64,000 nucleotides of DNA from Luteimonas aquatica (GTDB lineage: Bacteria; Pseudomonadota; Gammaproteobacteria; Xanthomonadales; Xanthomonadaceae): NCBI RefSeq assembly GCF_022662575.1, contig NZ_JALBFU010000001.1, forward strand, positions 816,381-880,380, given 5' to 3'. The notes under the pieces are model-generated. The model was not told where the DNA came from. It was given only the letters and a program-made list of their open reading frames with translations, and did not search any database. A program made the translations under genes and the position numbers. Of this stretch, positions 33,166 to 42,136 are shown in pieces; position 1 is the stretch's first letter, and every line of letters starts with the position of its first letter.

Positions 33166-36153
33166 TCACGGCGCGGCGAGCGCGCGCACCACCGCGTCGG
33201 CCACGGCCGGCCGTACCTCGCGGATCCGGTTGTTCTCGCGCGTGGGGTGCACGCGGTTGGTCAGCAGCACCACGAACAGCTCGCGCTCGGGATCGATCCA
33301 GAGCGATGTCCCGGTGAATCCGGTATGGCCGAACGCGTCGGCCGAAAACAGGCTGCCCGCCGAGGAGCCCTCGGGGGATCTGGTGTCCCAGCCCAGCGCG
33401 CGGGTGGAATCGGCCACCGCGCCGTCGCGGCGGGTGAACAGCGCCACGGTATCGTGCGAGACGATGCGCTGGCGCGCGCCGCCGGCATCGTCGAGCACGC
33501 CGCCGTAGAGCAGCATCTGCGCGAAACGGGCCAGGTCGCCCGCCGTGGAGAACAGGCCGGCGTGCGGCGCCACGCCGCCCATGGCGTAGGCGTTCTCGTC
33601 GTGCACATCGCCCCGCACCACGCGCCCGCGCCAGGGGTCGCGCTCGGTGGGCGCGATGCGCGCGAGCACGTCGGACGGCGGCGGCTCCGGGAAGAACCGC
33701 GTCTGGCGCATGTCGAGCGGCTCGAACACCTGCTCGCGCGCGAACGTGTCCAGCGGCACGCCCGACACGCGCTCCAGGATCTCGCCGAGCAGGATCACGC
33801 CCAGATCGCTGTAGCGGCTCTCCGTGCCCGGCCGGTAGGCCAGCGGCATCGCCTCGATGCGTTCGAGGAAGGCCTGCCTGCCCTGCGTATCGCGGTAGAG
33901 CTGCGCCGTCGCCTGCAGGCCCGCCGAATGGGTCAGCAGCTGGCGCACGGTCACCGCGTCCTTGTCCGATGCCTGCCCCGGCCCGTCGACGAACCGCGGC
34001 AGGTACGAGGCCACGCGCGCGTCCAGGTCGAGCCGGCCCTGGTCGACCAGCATCATCGCCATGGTGGTGGTGGCGATCACCTTGGTGAGGCTGGCGAGGT
34101 CATAGAGCGTGTCGGCGGCGACGGCGGGCGCGTCGACGGCATAGGTCTGCCGCCCGAACGGCCGCAGCATCGCCAGCCGGCCGCGATGGCCTACGGCGAT
34201 CACGCCGCCGGGGAACGCGCCGCTCGCCACCGCCTCGTCGAGTACGCGGGCCACGGCATCGAGGCCGTCCGGGCGGAAGCCCGCCTCGACTGCGGCCTTG
34301 CGCGGATCCGCAGGCGTTTCGAGCGCCAATGCGCGGCGCGGGATGCGCAGGCCCTCGCCCACCTTCGCCACGCCGGGCAGCGTGACCGGCAGGCGGCCGG
34401 TGATGGCGCTCTCGCCGAGCAGCGCCTGCATGGCGGCGCGCTGGTTGGTCGCCCATGGCCCCCAGGCGCACAGCAGCGCGGGCACCTGCGGCAACTGCAG
34501 CGTCACGTAGGGGCTGCCGAAGACGATCGCCGCGTTCGGCACGCCCGAGGCGCCGAGCGCGTTCAGCAGCGCCGCCTGGCTTTCGTCGAGCCGCGCGCCG
34601 CCGCGCAGATAGAGCGAGACGAGCACGTGCGTGTAGCCGTCTCTGGCGCGCGCCAGCAGGGCCTCGCGCTGCGGCGCGGGCAGGTTGGCCGCCACGCGGA
34701 CGGTATCGGCCGGAATGCGGCGCGCCTCGAGCTCGGTTTCGAACGCGTCCGCCGGATCGTCCATGCCGTCGCTGGCCACCACCAGATGCAGGATGCGCAG
34801 ATGCCGCTCCTCGGGCAGCGGCAACACGTCGCCGGCGTTGCGCACCAGCGTGATCGCGTCGCGCGCGATCGCGTCCGCGCGCGCCTGGTCGTCGCTGCGG
34901 CCGGCCAGCCCGCGCGCCGCGACGGCATCGGCCATGCGCTGCCGGTGCAGTCCCATGCGCGCCTTGGCGGCCAGCACGCGCAGCACGGCCTCGTCCAGCC
35001 GCGCCTGCGGCAGCTGCCCCTCGCGCACCGCGCGGGCGATCGACTGCGCCGCCACGCGCGGATCGGGCGGCATCAGCACCACGTCGGCGCCCGCGGCGAT
35101 CGCCCGCACCGCGGCGGCACCGACCCACACGCCGGCCACGCCGCGCATGTCCATGGCGTCGGTGACCGCAAGCCCCCGGAAGCCGAGCTCGTCGCGCAGC
35201 AGACCGGTCGCGATCGGCCTCGAAAGCGTGGCCGGCGACTGGCTGGGATCGAGCGCCGGCACCTGCAGGTGGCCGAGCATCACCGAATCCACGCCGGCGG
35301 CGATGGCCGCGCGGAACGGCACCAGCTCCACCCGCCGCAGGCGCGCGCGATCGCCGGCCAGCGTCGGCAGGCCGTAGTGGCTGTCCACCGCGGTGTCGCC
35401 GTGGCCGGGGAAATGCTTCACCGAGGTCATGACCGGCGTGCGCGCGGCATGCGCGCCCTGGATGAAGGCCGCGACCAGCTTGCCGACGCGCTCGGGCTCC
35501 TCGCCGAAGGAGCGCGTATTGATCACCGGGTTGGCGGGGTTGACGTTGACGTCGGCGACCGGCGCCAGCACCCACTGCACGCCGAGCGCGCGCGATTCGC
35601 GTGCCGTCACTTCGCCGGCGAACCGCGCCGCCTCCTCCGCCCCCGAGGACAGCGCGCCGATCGCCATCGTGCCCGGCAGCTGCACCGTGCCCTCGTCGAC
35701 ACGGAATCCGACGCTGCGCTCGAAGTCGCCGGACACCAACAGCGGAACGGCGGCGGCGGCCTGCATGCCGTCCAGGTAGGGAACCACCGTGTCGAACTCC
35801 GAGCGCGACAGCACCAGGCCGCCGATGCCGAGCTCGCGCACCTGCGCCAGCAACTGCGCGGTCGGCGGGGCGTCGGCCGGACGCGGACGCGCCTCGGTCT
35901 TCACGAACACCAGCTGCGCCGCCTTGCGGTCCAGGTCGAGCCCGGCAAAGGTCGATTCGACCCATCGCCGGTCCGCTTCGGACAGGCCGCGCAGGCTCGC
36001 CGCCCGTGCCGCCGTCGCCGCGCCCGGCGTCGCCTGCGCTCCGGCGGGCCGCGGGCTCGCCCCCGCCGACAACGCCGTCAGCAGGACCGCGGCCAGCACC
36101 GGCAGGCCGCGCCGCATGCGTCCGCGCACCGGCCCGATCACCTGTTCAATCAA
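33166..36153 (-). CDS. Secreted GH3 N-acetylhexosaminidase fused to a class-C beta-lactamase-like (AmiE-type) domain
   Basis: A 995-aa fusion with an N-terminal signal (core LPVLAAVLLTALSAGA). Residues about 60-400 are a NagZ-type GH3 domain: KHFPGHGDT (246-254) with the His/Asp pair used as general acid/base, and nucleophile Asp332 in AVTDAMDM. Residues about 410-600 form the second GH3 domain. Residues about 625-990 are a serine hydrolase: SLTK (688-691), YSD (781-783), HTG (943-945). In Bacillus NagZ and AmiE are separate neighbours that take GlcNAc and the peptide off MurNAc; such a fusion is known in Bacteroidetes. So it should degrade muropeptides outside the cytoplasm. Not expected to give beta-lactam resistance. 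Confidence 0.88.
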   Translation of the reverse strand: MIEQVIGPVRGRMRRGLPVLAAVLLTALSAGASPRPAGAQATPGAATAARAASLRGLSEADRRWVESTFAGLDLDRKAAQLVFVKTEARPRPADAPPTAQLLAQVRELGIGGLVLSRSEFDTVVPYLDGMQAAAAVPLLVSGDFERSVGFRVDEGTVQLPGTMAIGALSSGAEEAARFAGEVTARESRALGVQWVLAPVADVNVNPANPVINTRSFGEEPERVGKLVAAFIQGAHAARTPVMTSVKHFPGHGDTAVDSHYGLPTLAGDRARLRRVELVPFRAAIAAGVDSVMLGHLQVPALDPSQSPATLSRPIATGLLRDELGFRGLAVTDAMDMRGVAGVWVGAAAVRAIAAGADVVLMPPDPRVAAQSIARAVREGQLPQARLDEAVLRVLAAKARMGLHRQRMADAVAARGLAGRSDDQARADAIARDAITLVRNAGDVLPLPEERHLRILHLVVASDGMDDPADAFETELEARRIPADTVRVAANLPAPQREALLARARDGYTHVLVSLYLRGGARLDESQAALLNALGASGVPNAAIVFGSPYVTLQLPQVPALLCAWGPWATNQRAAMQALLGESAITGRLPVTLPGVAKVGEGLRIPRRALALETPADPRKAAVEAGFRPDGLDAVARVLDEAVASGAFPGGVIAVGHRGRLAMLRPFGRQTYAVDAPAVAADTLYDLASLTKVIATTTMAMMLVDQGRLDLDARVASYLPRFVDGPGQASDKDAVTVRQLLTHSAGLQATAQLYRDTQGRQAFLERIEAMPLAYRPGTESRYSDLGVILLGEILERVSGVPLDTFAREQVFEPLDMRQTRFFPEPPPSDVLARIAPTERDPWRGRVVRGDVHDENAYAMGGVAPHAGLFSTAGDLARFAQMLLYGGVLDDAGGARQRIVSHDTVALFTRRDGAVADSTRALGWDTRSPEGSSAGSLFSADAFGHTGFTGTSLWIDPERELFVVLLTNRVHPTRENNRIREVRPAVADAVVRALAAP

Positions 36154-36185
36154 GAGCGCGTCCCGTCAGCGGCCGTCGCGCCATC

Positions 36186-38810
36186 TTAGAACTTGACCCG
36201 CGCGTTGATGAAGTAGCGCCGCCCGTTGCGGTACAGGCCGAGCGGCCGGTCCTCCTTGCCGGCGTAGCGGTACTGCGTCTCGTCGAGCAGGTTCAGCCCC
36301 TGCAGGCTCAGTTCCAGGTACTCGTTCACGCGGTACGTCAGGTTGGTGTCGACCTGCGCGTAGTCGTCGTTGGTCGTGACCGCGCCGTCCACGCCGATGG
36401 CGCGGAAATACTTGTCGCGCCAGCTGTAGGTCAGCCGCGCCGAGAAGCGGTCGTTCTCGTAGAACGGCGTGATGTTGAACGTGTTCTTCGAATTGAACGG
36501 CACTTCCAGGCCGCCGCTGGTGCCGCCTTCGGAATAGGTGTAGTTGCTCATGATGCCGAAGCCGGAATCCCAGCTCTTCTGGAACGCCAGTTCCAGGCCG
36601 TAGAGCCGCCCGCCCCGCCCGTTGCGCGGACGGGTGATGTCATAGGTCTCGAACTGCCCGTCGGTGACGTTGAACTGCAGCTCCTTGGCGCTCTGGTTGA
36701 TGATGAAGGTGTCGATGTCCTTGTAGAACGCGGTCGCCGCCAGGATGCCGGTCTCGCTGAAGTACCACTCCGCGGACAGGTCGTAGTTGTTGGCGCGGTA
36801 CGGCTCCAGGTCCGGATTGCCGCCGGTGCCGGTGTTGACCGTGTCGCGCAGCACGATGAACGAGGACAGGTCGTCGAAGTTGGCGCGCGCCAGCGAGCGC
36901 GCGGCGGCCAGGCGCAGCACCAGGTCCTCGCGCGCGTCCCAGGCGACGTTGAGCGTCGGCAGCCAGTCCTTGTAGGTCTTGTCGAACTTGTTGGGAAACA
37001 GGCCCTGCGGCGTGCGCGTCTGCCCGACGCTGGTCTGCTGAGTGCGCACGTAGCGCACGCCCAGGTTGCCGCGCAGGTCGCCGAAGCCGAAGTTCAGCTG
37101 CGCGTAGGCGCTGCCGATCTTCTCCTCGATGTCGAAGCTGCCTTCCGGCCGCTCGGCCAGCGCGCCCGCCTCGGGCAGCCCGCGCAGGAACTTGCGCAGC
37201 CCCAGCCGATCGGCCATCGCCCAGTCGGTCAGTCCGCCGCCGGCATCGATCCCGTCCATGAAGTCGCCCGGCGTCGTGCCGCCGTAGAAATCGGCCAGCG
37301 ACAGGCCGGACAGCCGCGCCGGATCGACCGCCGCGATCCGGTCGGTCTGCCCGGTCTCGTGCTTGCGGTACTTCGCGCCGACCAGCAGCTGGCTCACCGG
37401 GCCCCAGTCGACGTTGAGCGAATAGTCGCCCTGCAGGTAGTGCTCCTTGTCGCGGGTCGGCTGCGCGCGCAATTCGCCCAGGGCGATGCCGCCCATGCTG
37501 GCCGGATCGGCCGGATCGTTGTCGAAGTCCACCGACGCCGACTTCTCGCCGATGTGGTAGTCGTAGCCGCCGACCCCGGCGAATTCCAGGAAATTCTGCT
37601 TCTGCGTGCCGCCGTCGGCCTTGGTGGTGCCGGCCTGCGCGCTGGCGTTCCAGCCCTCGCCGCGCCAGTCGGCGCGCAGGTCGACGGAGTAGGTCTTCAC
37701 CTGCGCCTCGCGGTCGATGGCGTCGAGCAGGGTCAGGCCGTTGTTGACGCGCGCGTCGGTCACCAGCCCGTTGCGGATGGTGGCCGCCGTCACCGAGCTG
37801 GCGCAGGCGCCGGGCGTGCCGCAGTTGGTGAAGGCGTAGCGGCTCTGGTTGTAGTTGTTGTACTGGCCCTTGATGTAGACGCCGGTCAGGTTGAGCTCGA
37901 ACGTGTCGCTGGGCTTGGCCTGCAGGCCGAAGGTGAAGCTGCGCAGCGTGCGTTCCTGCTGGAAGATCGCCGAGTTGATCGCGTTGGGGAACACCGCGTT
38001 GCGGTCGTCGCCCGTCACGGTCGGGAAACCGCCGCCGGCCGTGGTCGAGGCCACGGTGGGGAAGCTGAAGACCTCCACGCCATCGCGCCGCAGCTCCTCC
38101 TTGGAATACAGCGCCGAGAACAGGAAGCCGAAGCTCTCGGCGGGGTTCTTCCAGCTGTAGAGCCCCGAGACGCTGGGCGAGCTGTCGTCGGAGCGGTCGT
38201 TGTAGGCGTGCCCCAGCGAAGCGTTGATGGTGTTGGCCGGCAGGTCGAGCGGGCGGCGCGTGTAGACGATCACCGTGCCGCCGATGCTGCCCTCGTCGAT
38301 GCGCGCCTCGGGCGACTTGAAGACCTCCAGCCGCCCGACGATCTCCGGCGACAGCAGCGTGTAGTTGAAGGTGCGCCCGGGGCCGTCGAGGATCTGCCAG
38401 TCCGCCGAGGCGATGGTCTGCCCGTTGAGCAGCGTGCGGTTGAGCGAAGGCTCGGTGCCGCGGATGCTGACCTGCTCGCCCTGGCCGAAATTGCGGTCGA
38501 CCGTGACGCCCGGGATGTGCGAGAGCGATTCGGCGACGTTCTTGTCGGGGAACTTGCCGATGTCCTCGGCGGTGATCGCCTCCACGATCGCGTCGGCGTT
38601 GCGCTTGGTCTGCAGCGAGCTCTGCAGGCTGGCGCGGATGCCCTGCACCACGACCGTGTCGAGTTCGGTGGGATCCTGGACCGCCTGCGGCGCGGCGGGC
38701 GCCTGCGCCTGTTGCGGCGGCTCCTGGACCTGCTCCTGCGCCTGCGCCCGGGCGGCCAGCAGCGCCGCGAGGATTCCAGCCGACAGCATCGTCTTGCGGA
38801 TCGTCATCAT
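36186..38810 (-). CDS. TonB-dependent receptor, Xanthomonas/Caulobacter oligosaccharide type
   Basis: An 874-aa outer-membrane receptor. Signal peptide about 1-24, Gln/Pro/Ala-rich spacer, a plug domain (LDTVVVQGIRASLQSSLQTKRNADAIVEAITAEDIGKFPDKNVAESLSHIPGVTVDR, then VSIRGTEPSLNRTLLNGQ, about 50-170) and a 22-strand barrel ending RRYFINARVKF with the terminal Phe needed for assembly. The GIRASLxxSLxxKRxAD plug start defines the TIGR01782 group, which usually imports oligosaccharides. It is the first gene of the operon with the GH3-AmiE fusion 32 nt downstream, so muropeptides or amino-sugar oligomers are likely cargo. SD GGAG precedes ATG 38810. Confidence 0.92.
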   Translation of the reverse strand: MMTIRKTMLSAGILAALLAARAQAQEQVQEPPQQAQAPAAPQAVQDPTELDTVVVQGIRASLQSSLQTKRNADAIVEAITAEDIGKFPDKNVAESLSHIPGVTVDRNFGQGEQVSIRGTEPSLNRTLLNGQTIASADWQILDGPGRTFNYTLLSPEIVGRLEVFKSPEARIDEGSIGGTVIVYTRRPLDLPANTINASLGHAYNDRSDDSSPSVSGLYSWKNPAESFGFLFSALYSKEELRRDGVEVFSFPTVASTTAGGGFPTVTGDDRNAVFPNAINSAIFQQERTLRSFTFGLQAKPSDTFELNLTGVYIKGQYNNYNQSRYAFTNCGTPGACASSVTAATIRNGLVTDARVNNGLTLLDAIDREAQVKTYSVDLRADWRGEGWNASAQAGTTKADGGTQKQNFLEFAGVGGYDYHIGEKSASVDFDNDPADPASMGGIALGELRAQPTRDKEHYLQGDYSLNVDWGPVSQLLVGAKYRKHETGQTDRIAAVDPARLSGLSLADFYGGTTPGDFMDGIDAGGGLTDWAMADRLGLRKFLRGLPEAGALAERPEGSFDIEEKIGSAYAQLNFGFGDLRGNLGVRYVRTQQTSVGQTRTPQGLFPNKFDKTYKDWLPTLNVAWDAREDLVLRLAAARSLARANFDDLSSFIVLRDTVNTGTGGNPDLEPYRANNYDLSAEWYFSETGILAATAFYKDIDTFIINQSAKELQFNVTDGQFETYDITRPRNGRGGRLYGLELAFQKSWDSGFGIMSNYTYSEGGTSGGLEVPFNSKNTFNITPFYENDRFSARLTYSWRDKYFRAIGVDGAVTTNDDYAQVDTNLTYRVNEYLELSLQGLNLLDETQYRYAGKEDRPLGLYRNGRRYFINARVKF

Positions 38811-39078
38811 GCCCCTCTCCCCTGCCCGTGCGGGCAGCCAGCTTTTCGGAATTGTGTCCGTCGCCGCGGCACGCCGTTGCGGCGCATCGCGTTCGATCGC
38901 ACATCCCCCCTGAAGCCGCGGCTCGTGGACGCGCGGGCACCGAACGCGCCCGACTTCGACCATGTCCTTGCCTGATGCGGAAGCGATCTGAAACTGTTTT
39001 GACCGCGCCGTCAACCACCGCGGCCGCGAAACGGCCGCACGGCGGCCGGGCGCGGCGATGGCGCGTCGCGCCTGGCGC

Positions 39079-40329
39079 CTATTTCCCGGCGTCGAACAGC
39101 GTCAGGTCGATCGCCTCCGCCATGGCCTTGTAGCCGGCATCGTTCGGATGCAGGTGGTCGCCGCTGTCGAAGGCCGGCAGCAGGCGATCGGGATGCGCCG
39201 GATCGCGCATCACCTTGTCGAAGTCCACCACCGCGTCGAAGGCGCCCGAGTCGCGGATCCAGGCATTCACCTGCTCGCGCTTGGCCAGCGCCGCGGGCGT
39301 CGGCGGCGCCGGAAATTCGGTGTTCGCCCTGGGCAGCAGCGTCGCGCCCCAGATCTTGAGCCCCCGCGCATGGGCCCGCGCGATCAGCGTCTTCATGCCG
39401 TCGATGATCTGCTGCGCCGACACCTTCTGCTCCGGCGCGGCCAGCACGTCCGAAGCGGAGATGTCGTTGCCGCCTTGCAGCAACAGCACCCAGCGCACGC
39501 CGGGCTTGTCGAGCACGTCGCGATCCAGGCGCGAGAGCGAGCTCGGGCCGCGGTACGGCGCCGCGCCGTCGTTGACGATGCGGTTGCCGGCGATGCCGGA
39601 ATTGACCACGGCGATGTCCGCCAGGGCCGGATCGGCCTGCAGCCTGCGGGCCAGGAGATCCGGCCAGCGCGCGTCGCCGTTCTGGGTGGAGCCGACGCCG
39701 TCGGTGATCGAATCGCCCAGGGCTACGATGGCGCGCGCGCCGGCCGCCGCGGCGACCTCCACGTCGGTGAGGAAGTAGCGCCTGTCCTCCGGTTCGCCCG
39801 CGGGGAATGCCGTCGCGGCCGTGGCCTCGTCCGGCGCGAAGAACGCGTCCTGGCTCGCCGCGCCGTGGATGGTCGGCCGCTTCGCGCCCTGCGGCAGGTA
39901 CAGGCTGACCGCGATGCGCTCCAGCGCGCCGACCGGCAGCGCGACCGGATCGCTGAGCGCGCTCGCGCCCCGCGCCAGGGTGAGGGTGGGCTTGCCGTCG
40001 AAGGTCACGGCCTGGCCGGAACCCTCGACGATGGCCGAGCCGTCGGCCGCCTTGGCCACGCGCACCGGGCCGAGGGTCAGCGGCGCGTCGCCGAAGAGAT
40101 TGGACAGCCGGATGCGCACCGCAGAGCCACCGATGCTGGTCCGGACCACCTGCCGGATCGATCCCGCTTCGAGCGGCGCGCCTTCGGACACCGGCGCCGC
40201 CCCCCAGGTGGCGATCCAGCCGTCCTCGGCCTTGGCCGCGCCGGCCAGCGCTTGCGCGGGCGCTCCGAGCGCCACGACGCATGACAGCAACCATCCCGCT
40301 ACGACACGCGTGCGCGTCGAACTCCGCAT
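39079..40329 (-). CDS. Secreted GDSL/SGNH hydrolase
   Basis: A 416-aa esterase with a signal peptide (about 1-29). The SGNH blocks are clear: block I IVALGDSITDGVGS, block II Gly in NSGIAGNRI, block III LLQGGNDIS, and block V DHLHPNDAGYKAM carrying the Asp/His. An N-terminal beta domain (about 35-190; WIATWGAAPVSEG, IRQVVRTSIGGSAVRIRLSNLFG) precedes it, as in the GDSL lipases/acetyl-esterases that strip acyl groups from polysaccharides. Lies upstream of the TonB receptor in the same direction, 268 nt apart, so perhaps a separate unit. SD AAGGA, ATG 40329. Confidence 0.88.
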   Translation of the reverse strand: MRSSTRTRVVAGWLLSCVVALGAPAQALAGAAKAEDGWIATWGAAPVSEGAPLEAGSIRQVVRTSIGGSAVRIRLSNLFGDAPLTLGPVRVAKAADGSAIVEGSGQAVTFDGKPTLTLARGASALSDPVALPVGALERIAVSLYLPQGAKRPTIHGAASQDAFFAPDEATAATAFPAGEPEDRRYFLTDVEVAAAAGARAIVALGDSITDGVGSTQNGDARWPDLLARRLQADPALADIAVVNSGIAGNRIVNDGAAPYRGPSSLSRLDRDVLDKPGVRWVLLLQGGNDISASDVLAAPEQKVSAQQIIDGMKTLIARAHARGLKIWGATLLPRANTEFPAPPTPAALAKREQVNAWIRDSGAFDAVVDFDKVMRDPAHPDRLLPAFDSGDHLHPNDAGYKAMAEAIDLTLFDAGK

Positions 40330-40443
40330 GACACGATCCTTGTTCCCGGTTTCCAGCGCGGCACTGTGTGTGCCCGGCCCGTCGCGACGACAGTGTCGGA
40401 AGTCATTGCACCGCGCACGGCATCGGCCACGCGATGCCGGCGC

Positions 40444-40782
40444 TCATGCCTTGCGCAGGAAGCAGGTCTTCAGCACCAGGCCCTTGATCTTGTCGGAATG
40501 GCCTTCGATGTGCGCCGGATCGTCCTCGACCAGGCGGATATTGCGGATGACCGTGCCCTGCTTGAGCGGGATCGAGCTGCCTTTCACCTTCAGGTCCTTG
40601 ATCACCACCACGGTATCGCCTTCGGCCAGCGCATTGCCGTTGCAGTCGCGCACCACGCCGGCGGCATCGCCGGGCGGGTCGTCCTCGCTCCATTCGTGCC
40701 CGCAATCCGGGCAGACCCATAGCGCGCCGTCGGCGTAGGTGTGATCGAGCGCGCAAAGCGGGCAAACAGGGGCGTCGGACAT
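40444..40782 (-). CDS. yjdM: Zinc-ribbon protein YjdM (PhnA family)
   Basis: A 112-aa protein: N-terminal zinc ribbon CPLCALDHTYADGALWVCPDCGHEW (two CPxC pairs) and a C-terminal SH3-like domain VVRDCNGNALAEGDTVVVIKDLKVKGSSIPLKQGTVIRNIRLV, ending KGLVLKTCFLRKA. This is the family once called PhnA; its role is not phosphonate hydrolysis and remains unclear. A TACAAT hexamer lies upstream on the minus strand. No SD is visible before ATG 40782. Confidence 0.93.
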   Translation of the reverse strand: MSDAPVCPLCALDHTYADGALWVCPDCGHEWSEDDPPGDAAGVVRDCNGNALAEGDTVVVIKDLKVKGSSIPLKQGTVIRNIRLVEDDPAHIEGHSDKIKGLVLKTCFLRKA

Positions 40783-40971
40783 GGGGCGGAAAGGCCGGTG
40801 GGGGCCGGCAATTGTACCGGCCTCGCGATCGCCTTTCGCGGGAAACCGCGCGCCGTCGCGGCACGCATGACGCGGCGCGTCATGCCCTTTCGTGCAATGG
40901 CCGTGGCCGCGCAGCGGGCGCAGCATCCAGTGGCTGTCTCCCCGGTTCGACACCCAGCCTGGAGATCCACC

Positions 40972-42114
40972 ATGACTCGCGGCCTTTTCCCTCGATGCCT
41001 TCTCGCGCCGACGCGCCTGCTGCCGGCGGTACTGGCGGCCTCCGGCCTGCTCGCCGCCATCGCGTCCCTGCCGGCGCGCGCGCTCGATTGCGGCGCCAAC
41101 AACGGCTTCGTCTGCACCGGCGCCGCGTCGCAGTATGCCGGCGGCTTCAGCCCCGGCGTGGGCCATGGCGGCTTCGGCGGCGGCGATTGCGCGGCCACCC
41201 GGACACCGGTGGTGTTCGTTCCCGGCAACGGCGACAGTGCGATCAGCTTCGACATGCCGCCCGGCGCCGTCGCCGGCTACACCGCCCCGACGCTCTCGCC
41301 GTACGACGAACTGAAAGCGCGCGGCTACAACGACTGCGAACTGTTCGGCATCACCTACCTCGACGCCGACGAACGGCAGGCCCCGCAGTACAACTACCAT
41401 GAGCCGGCCCGGTACCAGGTCCTGAAGACCTTCATCGACAAGGTGAAGGCCTACACCGGACGCAGCCAGGTCGACATCGTCGCTCACTCCATGGGCAGCA
41501 GCCTGGCACTGGCGACGATGCGCTACTACGGCAACCAGGGCAGCGTGCGCCGCTTCGTCAACATCGGCGGCGGCCTGCGCGGCCTGAACACCTGCTACGG
41601 CTCCGGCTACCAGTCGCCGTACGCGCCGACCTGCAACGCCGAGGCCTACGTCTGGCCCTACGACTTCTATACCTTCGGCTTCTATCCCAGCACCGGCGCG
41701 CCCTACTACGGCTACAACCGCTGGACCGGGAGCGGCAGCGACAGCCTGCGCGCGCTGCCGTCGATGTTCCCGTCCGTGGCGTTCTACACCATCACCGCCG
41801 GCCGCTACGACCAGGTGCACTGCTTCACCACCAGCTATGCGGCCGGTTGCGGCGACGGCGCCCTGTTCAACGCCGCGGGCAACGTCAAGGCGCAGGTCGA
41901 CATCGGCTTCGGCAGCAGCGCCTACGCCTACGACTGGGACTGGGCCGACGGCAGCCCCTACAACGCCGGCGGCGGCGACACCAGCAATGGCGTCGGCCAT
42001 TTCCGTTCCAAGAACAACGCCGGCCGCATCGTCTACAACATGCTGTCCACCACCTGCACCAGCGGCTGCGCGAACGGCTATGCCGGTGTGAACGGTCCGG
42101 CGGCCAACCGCTAG
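40972..42114 (+). CDS. Extracellular PHB depolymerase/lipase of the PhaZ7 type
   Basis: A 380-aa secreted alpha/beta hydrolase. The signal peptide ends at ...LPARA, giving a mature start LDCGANNGFVCTG that closely resembles Paucimonas lemoignei PhaZ7 (remembered mature start LTCGTNSGFVCKG). Also shared: QYAGGFSPGVGHGGFGGG, PGNGDSAISFDMPPG, QVDIVAHSMG (Ser173, lipase box AHSMG), YDQVHC (Asp280) and GVGHFR (His343). PhaZ7 breaks down amorphous (native) poly-3-hydroxybutyrate granules released by dead cells. Several Cys suggest disulfides. SD GGAG 7 nt before ATG 40972. Related lipases cannot be excluded, but conservation runs along the whole chain. Confidence 0.87.
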   Translation: MTRGLFPRCLLAPTRLLPAVLAASGLLAAIASLPARALDCGANNGFVCTGAASQYAGGFSPGVGHGGFGGGDCAATRTPVVFVPGNGDSAISFDMPPGAVAGYTAPTLSPYDELKARGYNDCELFGITYLDADERQAPQYNYHEPARYQVLKTFIDKVKAYTGRSQVDIVAHSMGSSLALATMRYYGNQGSVRRFVNIGGGLRGLNTCYGSGYQSPYAPTCNAEAYVWPYDFYTFGFYPSTGAPYYGYNRWTGSGSDSLRALPSMFPSVAFYTITAGRYDQVHCFTTSYAAGCGDGALFNAAGNVKAQVDIGFGSSAYAYDWDWADGSPYNAGGGDTSNGVGHFRSKNNAGRIVYNMLSTTCTSGCANGYAGVNGPAANR

Positions 42115-42136
42115 CGAGCGCCCGGCAGCAGCGCGA

